A DNA stretch of 64,000 nucleotides from an uncultured bacterium (GCA_947643145.1 CANRVD010000003.1:59228-123227), one strand, 5' to 3'. Shown: positions 23,551 through 34,301, counted from the stretch's first letter. The notes: generated from the letters alone by a model not told the origin. Program-made: numbers and translations.

Positions 23551-24003
23551 CTATTCATTCACAAAAACATCTACCGATAATTCCCCTGCCTCACAGGTAA
23601 ACGGAATACTGAAAAACTCCGGTACATCCGGTTTAAATTCTGCACCAACAAAATAATTAGGTGGTGTAATATCAATGATTATATTACTATTTGCAAAAAT
23701 TGTTGCTGCATTTCCCGCAATCATATTTCCCAATTCCGAAATTGCGCTTTGCCCCATGGCATCTATCGTATCGACTGGCATCATTACCATCTTTGACACA
23801 ATCTGCAGTGCTGCTGGATGTGCAATATTTAAAACCACCTCACCTGTCAGTGCACCAATTAATCCTAACTTTATAATTGAAGTATCTTCCTGATACTCCC
23901 CCTTTTTTATAACAGGTTTTCCTATCTTCAAATCCAGCATACACATATCTTTCATAATCTTACAGACAGAAATAATAAATGGATTAACATGCTCCGCTTT
24001 CAA
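23551..24003 (-). CDS. CheX-type chemotaxis phosphatase
   Basis: 150 residues, the size of CheX, which dephosphorylates CheY-P in bacteria lacking CheZ. The catalytic E-x-x-N motif is in AISELGNMIAGNAA near residue 90. The fold pattern MKAEHVNPFIISV...G.V.L is typical. No other chemotaxis gene adjoins; the nearest is the interrupted MCP at about 10 kb. It has its own terminator, so it is probably monocistronic. Confidence 0.87.
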   Translation of the reverse strand: MKAEHVNPFIISVCKIMKDMCMLDLKIGKPVIKKGEYQEDTSIIKLGLIGALTGEVVLNIAHPAALQIVSKMVMMPVDTIDAMGQSAISELGNMIAGNAATIFANSNIIIDITPPNYFVGAEFKPDVPEFFSIPFTCEAGELSVDVFVNE

Positions 24004-24107
24004 TACATCACCATCCTTTCACCAGTAGCTTAGTATTTTGCCTGAAAACACCTAAACAAAATGTGATACCTTTGTAGTATAACAAATGAAGCAATTTCTG
24101 TAAACTT

Positions 24108-25118
24108 CTAAATCTCAAATATTTCCCAAAATGATTTACTAATGCCAACCTGACAGTCCCCAAGCCATTGTTTGTACTTCTTCTTGAACATCTCAGTCTG
24201 TCGTTCTTCAATGATTTCTTCCCTTCTGGCATATGTAGCATCCTCATCATTATCATCTGCACAATGGAGAATATAATATCCATCCGATGTTCCGATGACA
24301 GGGCTTATACTTCCCTTCTTCATTGAAAATGCAGCAGTAACAACACTTCTGTCAAGTTCTGTATTATCCTGCCCGATTGTCATTTCCACAGTCTCACTTT
24401 CTGAATTTTCTTTTGCAAAATCCAAGAAAGTTTCCGCTTTCACCGCTTCTTCCCGCAAGCGGTCTGCCCTCGCTCTGGCGGCGCTCATTTCCTTTTCATC
24501 TAACGATACGACAGCGCCGTTTTTTGTTGTACCTTTCGTCAGAATCTTAATAAATTCCAACTTTACCTGCCTCGCCTCTTCCTTAGACACCTCTGTATTT
24601 GCGGCATCTGTAGAAATATAAAACATCTTATTTGCCAGTGCATTTTCTTCATAAATATCACTAATTCCCTGCACAGACAAATGATATTTCTTTTTATCCG
24701 CATCCGTAGCAGAATTCATAACCTCTTCTGCCCTCTGCAGCACCTCATCCCTTTCATCATTCGTCAGACTGACATTTTCTTCTCCGGCAGTATTACTAAT
24801 AATTTTAAGCTGTGTAATCATATTAATAATTTCTTCTTTGGCCTCGTCTCCAATTGTTTTTTTATCCGTCAGCTTATATTTCCAGATTTTCTTTCCAAAA
24901 TTCCCCTCATACTGTGCTTTTAACAGGTAACAATATCCCAGTACCTCACTGTATCTGACTCCGGTATCGCCTACTGCTATTACAATGGAGTTTTCCTTAA
25001 TCTCCCCATTAGCAACCCTTACGCCACCGCTAATTTTATCTCCTTCACAGGCAGTCAGCAAATGAACCATTAAAAAACCTGCTAAAATGCCCGCAAGAAT
25101 CCGTTTATTCTTTTTCAT
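24108..25118 (-). CDS. Parvulin-type peptidyl-prolyl isomerase lipoprotein (PrsA/SurA-like)
   Basis: Extracytoplasmic folding factor of 336 residues. A signal peptide ends in the lipobox LLTACEG. A SurA-N-like helical region follows, then a parvulin domain (about residues 180-290: ADRLREEAVKAETFLDFAKENS, VTAAFSMKKGSISPVIGTSDGYYILH). ATG 25118 is preferred over 25217 because GGAGG stands before it and the signal peptide begins there; this makes the gene overlap the mfd stop by 14 bp. The pth-mfd-parvulin order is common in related Clostridia. Confidence 0.9.
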   Translation of the reverse strand: MKKNKRILAGILAGFLMVHLLTACEGDKISGGVRVANGEIKENSIVIAVGDTGVRYSEVLGYCYLLKAQYEGNFGKKIWKYKLTDKKTIGDEAKEEIINMITQLKIISNTAGEENVSLTNDERDEVLQRAEEVMNSATDADKKKYHLSVQGISDIYEENALANKMFYISTDAANTEVSKEEARQVKLEFIKILTKGTTKNGAVVSLDEKEMSAARARADRLREEAVKAETFLDFAKENSESETVEMTIGQDNTELDRSVVTAAFSMKKGSISPVIGTSDGYYILHCADDNDEDATYARREEIIEERQTEMFKKKYKQWLGDCQVGISKSFWEIFEI

Positions 25119-28100
25119 ACAAACCTCCAATTCTCTTAATGATTCCTCCGACAATACGAAAAATCTCTTCTGCTTTTGAAGGCTTCGCCAGTGCATCCTT
25201 TCTGGAAGCCGCGGCATAACGAATGATTCCAGCCTGGCTGACTGGTTTCTCTTCCTTCAAAAGATAGTTAAAATACGGCTCCTCTGCCTGCACATATTTT
25301 AACTTCCCCTGATACTCCTCAAGCATTTTTGCCATGTTCCCGCTTTTTACCTGCACATTTCCATACAGATAAAAACGAATTCCTGACGGCTTTTGGACAA
25401 TCTGGGTAATCCATGCCCTGTGGGCATCTGCTTTAAGCAGTGCAATCCGCAATAAGTTTTCTGCTGCTATTGGTATCTCCCCAAAACGGTCTATTAATTC
25501 ATCCTGCAGCTCCCGGTATTCTTCCACGTTCTCAATGCCAGCAATCCGCTTATACATATCTAACTTCTGATACTCACTTTGTATATATTTTGCCGGAATA
25601 TATGCATCTACCTGTAAGTCGATTGCGGTTTCAAATTCCTCTTCCTCAGCCTTTTCTCCTTTCAGTCTCCGTACCGCATCATTGAGCATCTTACAGTATA
25701 AATCATACCCTACCGCCTCCATATGGCCGGACTGGGCTGCCCCAAGAAGATTTCCGGCACCACGTATTTCCAAATCTCGCATGGCAACCTTAATCCCAGA
25801 ACCAAGCTCTGTATATTCCCTGATTGCTGCCAGCCTTTTTTCTGCAACCTCCTTTAGCATTTTATTGCGTTTATACATCAAAAAGGCAAAGGAAGTCCTG
25901 TTCGAACGTCCTACTCTTCCCCGAAGCTGGTATAGCTGTGAAAGTCCCATCTGGTCAGCATTATCAATAATAATTGTATTGACATTAGAAATATCAAGAC
26001 CTGTTTCAATAATCGTTGTTGATACCAGTACATCAATATCACCGCTGATAAAGGACATCATGACATTTTCTAACTCCCGCTCACTCATCTGCCCATGCGC
26101 AAACTCTACATTTGCATCTGGAACTAACTGCGAAATCTCCATTGCCACTTCATCAATATTCTTTACTCTGTTATAGACATAGTAAATCTGACCGCCTCTT
26201 GCCAGCTCACGGTTAATCGCTTCCCTGATTATCTCACTGCTTCGTTCCATTACAAACGTCTGTACCGGCAGGCGATCTATTGGCGGCTCCTCTAATACAC
26301 TCATATCGCGTATTCCCACCAGACTCATATGAAGTGTCCTTGGAATCGGTGTAGCGCTCAAAGTCAGTACATCCACATTCCCCTTTAACTGCTTAATCTT
26401 TTCCTTATGCGTCACACCAAACCGCTGCTCCTCATCAACAATTAGCAGTCCCAGATTTTTAAACTCCACATCCTTTGATAAAAGGCGGTGTGTGCCAACA
26501 ACAATATCCATCTGTCCCTTTTTCAGCAGAGATAATGCTTTCTTCTGCTGTGCCTGCGTGCGGAATCTGGATAACATTTCCACTGATACCGGAAAATCCC
26601 CTAAACGCTCAATCAGCGTATTATAATGCTGTTGTGCCAAGATGGTAGTCGGCACCAGAAAGGCAACCTGTTTTCCATCATTTACGGCTTTAAATGCTGC
26701 CCTGATTGCTATTTCTGTCTTTCCGTATCCCACATCCCCGCAAATCAGACGGTCCATAATTTTACTACTCTCCATATCCCGCTTTACATCTTCAATGGCG
26801 CGAAGCTGATCCTGTGTTTCCTCAAAAGGAAACAGTTCTTCAAACTCATGCTGCCACACTGTATCCGGGCTAAATACATGACCCTGCAGCTCCTGTCTTT
26901 TTGCATATAGCAGAACAAGTTCCCTGGCAATTTCCTGCACTGCTCCCTTAACACGCGATTTCGTCTTTTTCCACTCTGTGGAATTTAATTTATTTAACTT
27001 AGGCTTTTTCGCCTCCTGCCCGGCATATTTCTGTAAAGCATCCAGACCCGATACCGGTACATACAGATTTCCCCCATCTCCATATTCAATTTTAAGATAA
27101 TCCTTTGTGACTCTATCAACCTGAATCTTTTCAATTCCTTTATAAATCCCCAGACCATGATTCTCATGCACTACATAATCCCCCACATTCAAATCATTAA
27201 AGCTCTGAATTACCTTACCGGAATATTTTTTCTGCTTATTCTTTCTGACCCTTGCTTTTGCGCCAAAGATATCCCCCTCCGTTACGACTACAAATTTTGC
27301 CGTAGAATAGGAAAAACCTTTATGAAAATATCCACATGATACCATCACCTGTCCCGGCTGTAAAGTCATATCAGGCTTCTCCCTGTAAAAGGCAGCAATA
27401 TCATATTCGCACAAATCCTTACTGAGACGCTCTGCACGGGTACGTGAACCAGACAGGATAAGTATACGAATGCCATCCTTACGCCATTTTTTGATATCCT
27501 CTACCAATAATTCAAAATGTTTATTGTAAGAACCGATTGGCTGAACCTGCAGGTTATATGCTTCCTTTACCTTAATTTGTTTTGGCAGTGCATCTAACAT
27601 GGTCAAATATACCGTCCGCTTCGCCTGAAGCATGGCATCTACTGTCTCAGCCGCATATAAAATATTCATCTGTTTTGGCAGAATGTATCCTTTTTCCAGC
27701 CTTCCTTCCATACTTTCCCGGAACTCTTCCTCAACCGCTTCCATTTTTTCTATGCAGCGCATTGGATCATCTATAAAAAACAAAGTATTTTTGTTGTCAA
27801 AATAGTCAAATAAAGAACCTGTCTGAACTGAAAAATATGGCAGATAACCTTCAAGCCCCATTCGGCTGCCATACATCTCAAATTCCTCCTGTAAAAGCCT
27901 GATTCCCTCATTAAGCCTGTTATATCCTTCGTGATTTTTTTCTTCCCTAAGCTTTTTTGAAAGCTTTTTCTGGTCCTCCTTCATTCTCTGAAATGCTTCT
28001 AAAATTTCTGACTTTGCGGCAATAAATTCGGAAGCAGGAAAGATAACCAGATTATCAATTCTTTCAATCGAGCGCTGACTCTCCACATCAAAGGAGCGGA

Positions 28101-28701
28101 TTGTATCTATCTCATCTCCCCAAAGTTCAATACGGTACGGACAATCCTCTGTAATTGGGAACAAATCCAAAATGCCGCCACGGATTGAAAAATCTCCTGG
28201 TGCTTCTACCTGATTCTGCCTCTGATAACCCATATCCGTCAGATGGATGCTTAGCTGCCCTAAATCCACCGTCTCTCCTTCGGCCACCCTGTATATTGCC
28301 TTTTCATAGACAGAAAGTGCCGGCATCTTCTCCATTCCGGCATCCATAGTCGTAACCACGGTTCCCCCTTCTTTTTTCATAAGCGCTTCCAGAACTTTCA
28401 GCCGCTCAACTGTAAGCGCATTCCCATGAATGTCTGCACTGTAAAAAATCACATCCTTGGCTGGAAAATAAAGCGTTTCCTTGTCAAACATGCGATATTC
28501 CTCTAACAGTTCTCTCGCCTTTATTTCGTTTTGTGTTATAATCACCTTCCAGGAAATCCCCTGCGACAGCCCATAAATAAAATGTGCTTTCTGGGAATCC
28601 ATACAACCAGAAATATGCATCGGAAGCTTCCCCCTTTCGATGCATTCTCTGGCACTGCTATATGCATTTATTTCCTGCAATGGTGTTAATAATGTCTCCA
28701 C
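25105..28701 (-). CDS. mfd: Transcription-repair coupling factor
   Basis: ATP-driven translocase that removes stalled RNA polymerase and recruits UvrA; 1198 residues, near family length. Order: UvrB-homology module (1-350), the RNA-polymerase-interacting domain around GDYVVHENHGLGIYKGIEKI, a RecG-like helicase core with Walker A GDVGYGKTEIAIRAAF, DEEQRF, TLSATPIPRTLHMSL and GRVGRSNR, and the C-terminal TRCF domain. It starts with GTG 28701 (AGGTGA before it), 19 bp after pth. Paired functionally with uvrC 2.7 kb away. Confidence 0.97.
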   Translation of the reverse strand: METLLTPLQEINAYSSARECIERGKLPMHISGCMDSQKAHFIYGLSQGISWKVIITQNEIKARELLEEYRMFDKETLYFPAKDVIFYSADIHGNALTVERLKVLEALMKKEGGTVVTTMDAGMEKMPALSVYEKAIYRVAEGETVDLGQLSIHLTDMGYQRQNQVEAPGDFSIRGGILDLFPITEDCPYRIELWGDEIDTIRSFDVESQRSIERIDNLVIFPASEFIAAKSEILEAFQRMKEDQKKLSKKLREEKNHEGYNRLNEGIRLLQEEFEMYGSRMGLEGYLPYFSVQTGSLFDYFDNKNTLFFIDDPMRCIEKMEAVEEEFRESMEGRLEKGYILPKQMNILYAAETVDAMLQAKRTVYLTMLDALPKQIKVKEAYNLQVQPIGSYNKHFELLVEDIKKWRKDGIRILILSGSRTRAERLSKDLCEYDIAAFYREKPDMTLQPGQVMVSCGYFHKGFSYSTAKFVVVTEGDIFGAKARVRKNKQKKYSGKVIQSFNDLNVGDYVVHENHGLGIYKGIEKIQVDRVTKDYLKIEYGDGGNLYVPVSGLDALQKYAGQEAKKPKLNKLNSTEWKKTKSRVKGAVQEIARELVLLYAKRQELQGHVFSPDTVWQHEFEELFPFEETQDQLRAIEDVKRDMESSKIMDRLICGDVGYGKTEIAIRAAFKAVNDGKQVAFLVPTTILAQQHYNTLIERLGDFPVSVEMLSRFRTQAQQKKALSLLKKGQMDIVVGTHRLLSKDVEFKNLGLLIVDEEQRFGVTHKEKIKQLKGNVDVLTLSATPIPRTLHMSLVGIRDMSVLEEPPIDRLPVQTFVMERSSEIIREAINRELARGGQIYYVYNRVKNIDEVAMEISQLVPDANVEFAHGQMSERELENVMMSFISGDIDVLVSTTIIETGLDISNVNTIIIDNADQMGLSQLYQLRGRVGRSNRTSFAFLMYKRNKMLKEVAEKRLAAIREYTELGSGIKVAMRDLEIRGAGNLLGAAQSGHMEAVGYDLYCKMLNDAVRRLKGEKAEEEEFETAIDLQVDAYIPAKYIQSEYQKLDMYKRIAGIENVEEYRELQDELIDRFGEIPIAAENLLRIALLKADAHRAWITQIVQKPSGIRFYLYGNVQVKSGNMAKMLEEYQGKLKYVQAEEPYFNYLLKEEKPVSQAGIIRYAAASRKDALAKPSKAEEIFRIVGGIIKRIGGLYEKE

Positions 28702-28720
28702 TGCTTCACCTGTCTTTCCC

Positions 28721-29281
28721 TTAATTGAACTGATTCATCGCTGCATTAATATCCTGCCCAAGTATAACCTCGCAGGCTTTTACGGATTCCTGCAGTGCTT
28801 CACGAACTAATGGTTCTTCTTCCTTAGGAAATCTTCCCAGTACATGGTCTATTAAGTCCCATCCTGCCGGTTTCTCACCCACACCAATACGGATTCTTGC
28901 AAACTCCTGTCCACCCAGATGCGTAATGATATTTTTGATGCCATTGTGGCCGCCGGCACTTCCTTTGGCCCGAATCCGCAGCTTTCCTGTATCCAGATTT
29001 ATATCATCATAAATCACAACTAATTCTTCTGCAGGGTTAATTTTGTAATAATCTACTAATTCCCTGACACTTTCACCACTCAGATTCATATACGTCTGCG
29101 GCATTGCTAAAACCACTTTCCTGCCGGCAACGACTCCCTTTCCAATCAATGCCCTGTGCTTCTTCGTATCTACAGCAATATTATATGCATCTGCCAGCGC
29201 AGTGACAGCCGAAAAGCCGATATTATGCCTTGTTCCGGCATATTTTTGCTCTGGATTCCCAAGACCAACTACTATATACAT
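28721..29281 (-). CDS. pth: Peptidyl-tRNA hydrolase
   Basis: Cleaves peptidyl-tRNA released from stalled ribosomes; 186 residues from ATG 29281. Catalytic histidine in GTRHNIGF, plus PQTYMNLSGESV, YDDINLDTGKLRIR and GSAGGHNGIKNI. GAGGAG overlaps the track ATG at 29293 and is spaced for 29281. It sits between the HD-domain gene and mfd, probably one operon. Confidence 0.96.
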   Translation of the reverse strand: MYIVVGLGNPEQKYAGTRHNIGFSAVTALADAYNIAVDTKKHRALIGKGVVAGRKVVLAMPQTYMNLSGESVRELVDYYKINPAEELVVIYDDINLDTGKLRIRAKGSAGGHNGIKNIITHLGGQEFARIRIGVGEKPAGWDLIDHVLGRFPKEEEPLVREALQESVKACEVILGQDINAAMNQFN

Positions 29282-29298
29282 CTTACTCCTCATCTCTC

Positions 29299-30414
29299 CT
29301 AACGAATCTTATTTCCCATATAATTCTTTAACATGTCGTTATCTACCACATGGCGGTTATCCATTGTCTTCATAACATCCTTAATCTGAAGCTCTTCTCC
29401 TACTGTGCTGTCTGCCAGGTTGATAATCCTGTTATCCTTAAACGAAAGAATAAACGGCTGCAAAACATTGATAGCGCCTTCTGCTATGACAAGTCCCTTC
29501 TCTCCATTATTAAGCTCAACACAGACACCCGGTGTAAGAAAATTAATACTTTCGACTAATGCCTGTACCGCATCCTTATCAAAATCATTTTTCTTATCCA
29601 GCAGATACCGCAGTGCTGCCATCTCTGAATGCGGTTCTTCATCATAATTCATTGCTGTCATTTTATCAAATGCAGCAGCAACTTTTAAAATGTCCACTTC
29701 CAAAATCTTCTTTGCTGGAGCAGCGCTGTCTTCTGCATCGCTTAAATCATATAACTCTTTGCATAAAAGTGTTGCATTTCTTTTTACACTTGGGTCTAAA
29801 TTATAATCCTGATTTATTATCTGATATCCTGCAAAGCGATATGTATTCACTTGTGTCCTTTCTTCTTCTGTCATGTCATCATTTTTAATTTTTCGTAAGC
29901 TAACCGGAACCAAAAGGCTTCCAACATCGTAAATCAGCCCGGCAACGACAACATCCAGCTGCTGCTTAAATTCAAATTTCAGCCTTTTTGTCATCAAAGC
30001 ACTCAAAATAGCTGTATTAAGTGAATGTTTATATACACAGTCTTCCGCACTTCTTAAATTCTGCACAAAATTAATTTTATGGTGCAGGTTACCATAACGC
30101 TTAATCACCTGGTTCCCAAATGGATATAATCCTTCCGGCTCCGCTTTCTTTGCAAGTTTATCCAGTATTTCCTTAATAGAAAATACAGAAACTGCCTGAA
30201 AACGCTCAAATTCAATATCATCATCACTCATTGGAGGAACCGGTTCTGCTGCTTCCAGAATATACACACCAATCAGTCCAAAATTCTGTATACTGACAAT
30301 GCCCTGATGTGTCAGCTTGGAATTTCTTTCATAAAGCATAACCCCATTTTTATTATATATGGGTTTTGCCAATCTCATACCAGTCTTTAACTTGTCAGTT
30401 TTTACAAATAACAT
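29299..30414 (-). CDS. Degenerate HD-GYP-type protein
   Basis: 371 residues, SD AGGAGAG. An N-terminal region (1-80, MLFVKTDKLKTGMRLAKPIY) resembles the domain found before HD-GYP phosphodiesterases. The central region keeps the helical pattern of an HD hydrolase (YKHSLNTAILSALM) but the metal-binding HDIG is YDVG and the HD-GYP signature is not recognisable. Cyclic-di-GMP hydrolysis is therefore unlikely; it may be a binding or scaffolding relative. It lies between hprK and pth in a dense minus-strand cluster with 12-17 bp gaps. Confidence 0.7.
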   Translation of the reverse strand: MLFVKTDKLKTGMRLAKPIYNKNGVMLYERNSKLTHQGIVSIQNFGLIGVYILEAAEPVPPMSDDDIEFERFQAVSVFSIKEILDKLAKKAEPEGLYPFGNQVIKRYGNLHHKINFVQNLRSAEDCVYKHSLNTAILSALMTKRLKFEFKQQLDVVVAGLIYDVGSLLVPVSLRKIKNDDMTEEERTQVNTYRFAGYQIINQDYNLDPSVKRNATLLCKELYDLSDAEDSAAPAKKILEVDILKVAAAFDKMTAMNYDEEPHSEMAALRYLLDKKNDFDKDAVQALVESINFLTPGVCVELNNGEKGLVIAEGAINVLQPFILSFKDNRIINLADSTVGEELQIKDVMKTMDNRHVVDNDMLKNYMGNKIR

Positions 30415-30426
30415 ATTACGCTCTCC

Positions 30427-31398
30427 TTATCCTCTCTTCTCCGCTAAATTGCTTGTCACCCTGTTGTACAATTCTAAGGCTGCATTATATCCCATCTTCT
30501 TCTGCCTGTGGTTGATTGCCGCTGATTCGCAAATAATTGCAATATTTCGTCCCGGACGAATCGGAATGGAGTGGCATACTACTTCATTTCCTAAAAACTC
30601 AATAAACTGTTCCTCCAGACCAAGACGGTCGTATTCCTGCTCTTTGTTAAATTCTTCCAGCTTAATGACCAAATCAATTTCCTGTTCATTTTTAACACTT
30701 TCTGCTCCAAAAAGCGCCTTCGCATCAATAATTCCAATTCCACGCAGCTCTATAAAATGCCTTGTGATATTTGGTGCACTTCCTATCAGGGAAATATCAC
30801 TGACACGTTTTATTTCCACCACATCATCTGACACCAGACGGTGTCCTCTGTGAATCAGCTCTAACGCCACCTCTGATTTTCCAATGCCGCTTTCTCCCAT
30901 AATTAAAACACCAACACCAAAGACATCTACCAGAACACCATGAACAGAACATCTTGGTGCCAGTTCCACATTGAGCCAGCGGATCAGCTCTGCCATGAAA
31001 GAAGAGGTTGCTTTGCCAGTGCGCAGAAGCGGCACCTTATATTTTGTTGCAAGCTCCACCACTTCTTCCGGAATCCAGATTTCCCGGCAATAAATAATAC
31101 ATGGCGGCTTTGGAGACTCATCCCCTCCTGCCATAATACGCTCCAACATTTTTAAACTGTGCTCCATCCCCTTCTGCTGCATATAGGTATGTTCTACATG
31201 ACCAATCATCTGGATACGGTTAGAGTCAAAATAATCAAAGTACCCTGCAAGCTGCAGTGCCGGACGGTTAACATCCGTCTGCGTAATCTTTATTTCATCG
31301 ATTGAAACATCCGGCGTACAGTTTTCCAAATGTAAGTGCTCCACCAAATTCTTTAATGGTACGCTATATTCTCCCTTTTGCATAACATCTTTCTGCAT
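30427..31398 (-). CDS. hprK: HPr kinase/phosphorylase
   Basis: Bifunctional enzyme that phosphorylates HPr on Ser46 for carbon catabolite control; 323 residues. The N-terminal domain is followed by Walker A GESGIGKSEVALELI, the catalytic SDDVVEI segment and the family signature ELRGIGIIDAKALFGAESV. The C-terminal helix includes VVCHSIPIRPGRNIA. The usual neighbour uvrC ends 21 bp upstream. No ptsH in the window. Confidence 0.97.
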   Translation of the reverse strand: MQKDVMQKGEYSVPLKNLVEHLHLENCTPDVSIDEIKITQTDVNRPALQLAGYFDYFDSNRIQMIGHVEHTYMQQKGMEHSLKMLERIMAGGDESPKPPCIIYCREIWIPEEVVELATKYKVPLLRTGKATSSFMAELIRWLNVELAPRCSVHGVLVDVFGVGVLIMGESGIGKSEVALELIHRGHRLVSDDVVEIKRVSDISLIGSAPNITRHFIELRGIGIIDAKALFGAESVKNEQEIDLVIKLEEFNKEQEYDRLGLEEQFIEFLGNEVVCHSIPIRPGRNIAIICESAAINHRQKKMGYNAALELYNRVTSNLAEKRG

Positions 31399-31419
31399 AA
31401 TATTTTTCTCCTTTTCATT

Positions 31420-33288
31420 TCAAAAACGTTTATTGCGAAAAAACTCATATACACTCTGCGCTGCACGCTCATTCATGGATTCTGCCTCCAAAAGTTCCTC
31501 CACACTTGCTTCCCGTATCTTTTCCAGAGATTTGAAATGACGCATCAACGCTTTTCTTCTGGTTTCTCCGATCCCCGGTATATCATCCAATATAGACTTT
31601 ACCTGTGCCTTACTCCGTAAAGAACGGTGATACTCAATCGCAAAACGATGTACTTCATCCTGAATGCGCGTCATTAAACGGAACCCCTCGCTATTGATTT
31701 CTATTGGAAGCTCCCTTTCCTGAAAAAACAGCCCTCTTGTCCGGTGTCTGTCATCTTTGACCATGCCGCAGACCGGTATGGTTAAACCCATGTTTTCTAA
31801 CACCTGTTCTGCAATGTGAACTTGTCCTTTTCCGCCATCCATCATAATTAAATCCGGGAAACGGGTGAAACTTCCAAGCTCTTCATTCCACTCTTTGCTT
31901 TCCATTTCCCTGCGTTCTTTCAGACCATGACGGAAACGCCTCGTCAACACTTCCTCCATACTGGCATAATCATCCGGTCCTTGCACTGTCTGAATCCTGA
32001 ACTTCCGGTAATCACTCTTCTTTGGTTTTCCTTTTTCAAATACAACCATAGAGCCAACTGACTGGAAACCGTTAATATTTGAAATATCATACGACTCAAT
32101 TCTGACAGCCTCTTCTATCCCAAGCCAGCCGCAGATTTGTGCCATTGCACCAGCCGTACGTTCTTCTTCCCGACGAATTTTTTCACTGTCCTGCGTCAGC
32201 ACCAAAGCTGCATTCTTATGTGCAAGTTCCATCAGGCGCTCTTTCTGCCCCTTTTTCGGTACCAGAATACTAACCTTGCTTCCCCGGCGCTGTCCAAGCC
32301 ACTCCTCAATCAGTCTGGCATCCTGTATCTCATATTCTAACATGACTTCCCGTGGAATAAAAGGTGTTCCTGCATAAAACTGTTTTACAAAAGATTGTAA
32401 AATTTCATCGTTGGTATCCCCCTCTATTCCATTCAGATGAAAATGATCCCGTCCAATCAGCTTTCCTTCACGAACAAAAAACACCTGTACTACTGCCTCC
32501 TGATTCGTTGCGGCAACTGCAATAATATCCCTGTCAACTCCCCCAAAGTCTGTAATTTTCTGCCGGATTTCCACCTTCTTAACACTTTCTATCAAATCGC
32601 GGTATCCTGCGGCCTCCTCAAATTCAAGTTTTTCTGACGCGCTCTCCATCTTTTCCTGCAAAATCTGGATTACTTCATGATAATCCCCTTCTAAAAGCTT
32701 CAATGCCCTGTTAAAATTTTCACGGTATTCTTCTTTCGAAATATACCCCTGACAAGGTGCATCACATTGCTTAATGTGATAATTCAGACAGGGTCTTTCC
32801 TTTCCCCTGTCCCTTGGCAAAACACGATTACAGGTTCGTACATGATAAATCTTGCGTGCCATCTCTAACGCATCCTTTGCTGTTCCCTGATTGGTAAAAG
32901 GACCAAAGTATTTCGATTTATCCCGCTTCTGCTCCCTGCAGTAAATCAGCCTTGGATACTCTTCATATACCGTTGCGCGGATAAAAGGATACGTTTTGTC
33001 ATCCTTTAGCATTGTGTTGTATTTTGGCATATATTCTTTTATCAGGTTATTCTCTAACACCAGTGCTTCCACTTCTGAATCGGTAATAATATATTCAAAA
33101 TGGTCAATATGGGATATCATCTGCTGAATCTTTGGCGATACCCTCCTGCTGCTTTGAAAATACTGACGGACGCGGTTTTTCAGGCTAATTGCCTTCCCCA
33201 CATAAATGATGGCATCCTTTTTATCATGCATCAGATATACTCCCGGCTTTGCCGGAAGCTTCTTCAGCTCCTCTTCTATATCAAACAA
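31420..33288 (-). CDS. uvrC: Excinuclease ABC subunit C
   Basis: Dual-incision nuclease of nucleotide excision repair; 622 residues. GIY-YIG domain at the N-terminus ([19 protein letters not shown]), Cys-rich [17 protein letters not shown] motif near 205, RNase-H-like C-terminal nuclease with [21 protein letters not shown] and IMMDGGKGQ, and tandem HhH ([16 protein letters not shown]). It starts with TTG 33288 with GGAGGG 6 nt before it. Confidence 0.97.
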   Translation of the reverse strand: MFDIEEELKKLPAKPGVYLMHDKKDAIIYVGKAISLKNRVRQYFQSSRRVSPKIQQMISHIDHFEYIITDSEVEALVLENNLIKEYMPKYNTMLKDDKTYPFIRATVYEEYPRLIYCREQKRDKSKYFGPFTNQGTAKDALEMARKIYHVRTCNRVLPRDRGKERPCLNYHIKQCDAPCQGYISKEEYRENFNRALKLLEGDYHEVIQILQEKMESASEKLEFEEAAGYRDLIESVKKVEIRQKITDFGGVDRDIIAVAATNQEAVVQVFFVREGKLIGRDHFHLNGIEGDTNDEILQSFVKQFYAGTPFIPREVMLEYEIQDARLIEEWLGQRRGSKVSILVPKKGQKERLMELAHKNAALVLTQDSEKIRREEERTAGAMAQICGWLGIEEAVRIESYDISNINGFQSVGSMVVFEKGKPKKSDYRKFRIQTVQGPDDYASMEEVLTRRFRHGLKERREMESKEWNEELGSFTRFPDLIMMDGGKGQVHIAEQVLENMGLTIPVCGMVKDDRHRTRGLFFQERELPIEINSEGFRLMTRIQDEVHRFAIEYHRSLRSKAQVKSILDDIPGIGETRRKALMRHFKSLEKIREASVEELLEAESMNERAAQSVYEFFRNKRF

Positions 33289-33333
33289 TCATCGCCCTCC
33301 TGCACATTTTAGTGTACCAAATTGATTCTTTAT

Positions 33334-33362
33334 ATTATACTAATTTTTGTTGATTTTCGCAA
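33334..33362 (-). promoter_or_regulatory. Promoter of uvrC-hprK
   Basis: Minus-strand TTGCGA (33357-33362), 17 bp, TATAAT (33334-33339), about 45 bp before the uvrC start. Confidence 0.65.
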
Positions 33363-33396
33363 GAAAAAGAGCACCAGCTTCCAGGCAGCAACATTT

Positions 33397-33423
33397 GTAA
33401 CTGCTCACGGAGTAAACAGTTAC
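33397..33423. repeat. GTAACTG...CAGTTAC palindrome (GTTACTGTTCAC family, copy 1)
   Basis: Imperfect palindrome GTAACTGCTCACGG-AGTAAACAGTTAC in the uvrC/PHP divergent gap. Related cores occur at 44336, 58211 and 62886. Confidence 0.5.
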
Positions 33424-33501
33424 ACATTTTCTTTTTTATCATTTTCTGTTATAATGCTGTTTGGGTTAGATTAATATTTTTTTGAGAAAAGAGGTCTTAT
33501 T

Positions 33502-34260
33502 ATGCTTTCTAATTTTCATACACATACCTATCGATGCCAGCACGCGACAGGTGAAGATAAAGACTACATAGAAGCTGCCATTCAGGCAGGCTTTCAGACG
33601 CTTGGTTTTTCCGACCACTGTCCGTGGTCTTTTACAGATGGCTATGTTTCCAGAATCCGTATGACACCTTCTGAAATGGATGATTATTTTTCATCCATCG
33701 AACGCCTGCGGAAAGAATATGCAAAAGATATCACGATATATGCAGGCTTTGAGGCAGAATATACCCCTGCTCTGGATGAAGCGCAACAAAAACTTTTTGA
33801 AGAATATCCGGTTGACTATCTGATTCTTGGACAGCACTTTCTGGGACCAGAATCAGACTCCCTCTTTGTTGGCGCACCAACCACAGACGAGACTGTTTTA
33901 AAACAATATGTCGATTTGGTAATTGAAGGAATGGAATCCGGCAGATACCTGTATCTGGCCCACCCGGATGTCGCGAACTATATCGGCCCAGACTCTGTTT
34001 ACGAAAAACATATGTCCCGTCTCTGCCAGTATTTCAAAGAAAAAAATATCCCTTTGGAAATCAATATTCTGGGATTGTGGGACAAACGCCATTATCCATG
34101 TGACAAATTCCTAAAAATTGCCGGCAAAACCGGAAATACCGTGGTACTGGGTATGGATGCCCATGCACCGGAACAGCTTTTGCGGCTTGATTCTGTAAAG
34201 CAGGCAGAACGCCTTTGTGAAAAATATAATTTAAAAATAACAGAGCCTGTTATCCCATAG
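33502..34260 (+). CDS. PHP-family histidinol-phosphatase-like phosphoesterase (HisK type)
   Basis: Metal-dependent phosphoesterase of 252 residues. PHP motifs: NFHTHT at the N-terminus, GFSDHCPW, GFEAEYTP, ILGQHF, LAHPDVANYI and MDAHAPEQLLRLD. The family includes HisK/HisJ histidinol-phosphate phosphatases, but no his genes adjoin, so the substrate is provisional. SD AAGAGG. An intrinsic terminator follows. Confidence 0.88.
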   Translation: MLSNFHTHTYRCQHATGEDKDYIEAAIQAGFQTLGFSDHCPWSFTDGYVSRIRMTPSEMDDYFSSIERLRKEYAKDITIYAGFEAEYTPALDEAQQKLFEEYPVDYLILGQHFLGPESDSLFVGAPTTDETVLKQYVDLVIEGMESGRYLYLAHPDVANYIGPDSVYEKHMSRLCQYFKEKNIPLEINILGLWDKRHYPCDKFLKIAGKTGNTVVLGMDAHAPEQLLRLDSVKQAERLCEKYNLKITEPVIP

Positions 34261-34301
34261 AAAAGCATAGCACTACAAACACAGGAATCTATTTTAAATA
34301 G

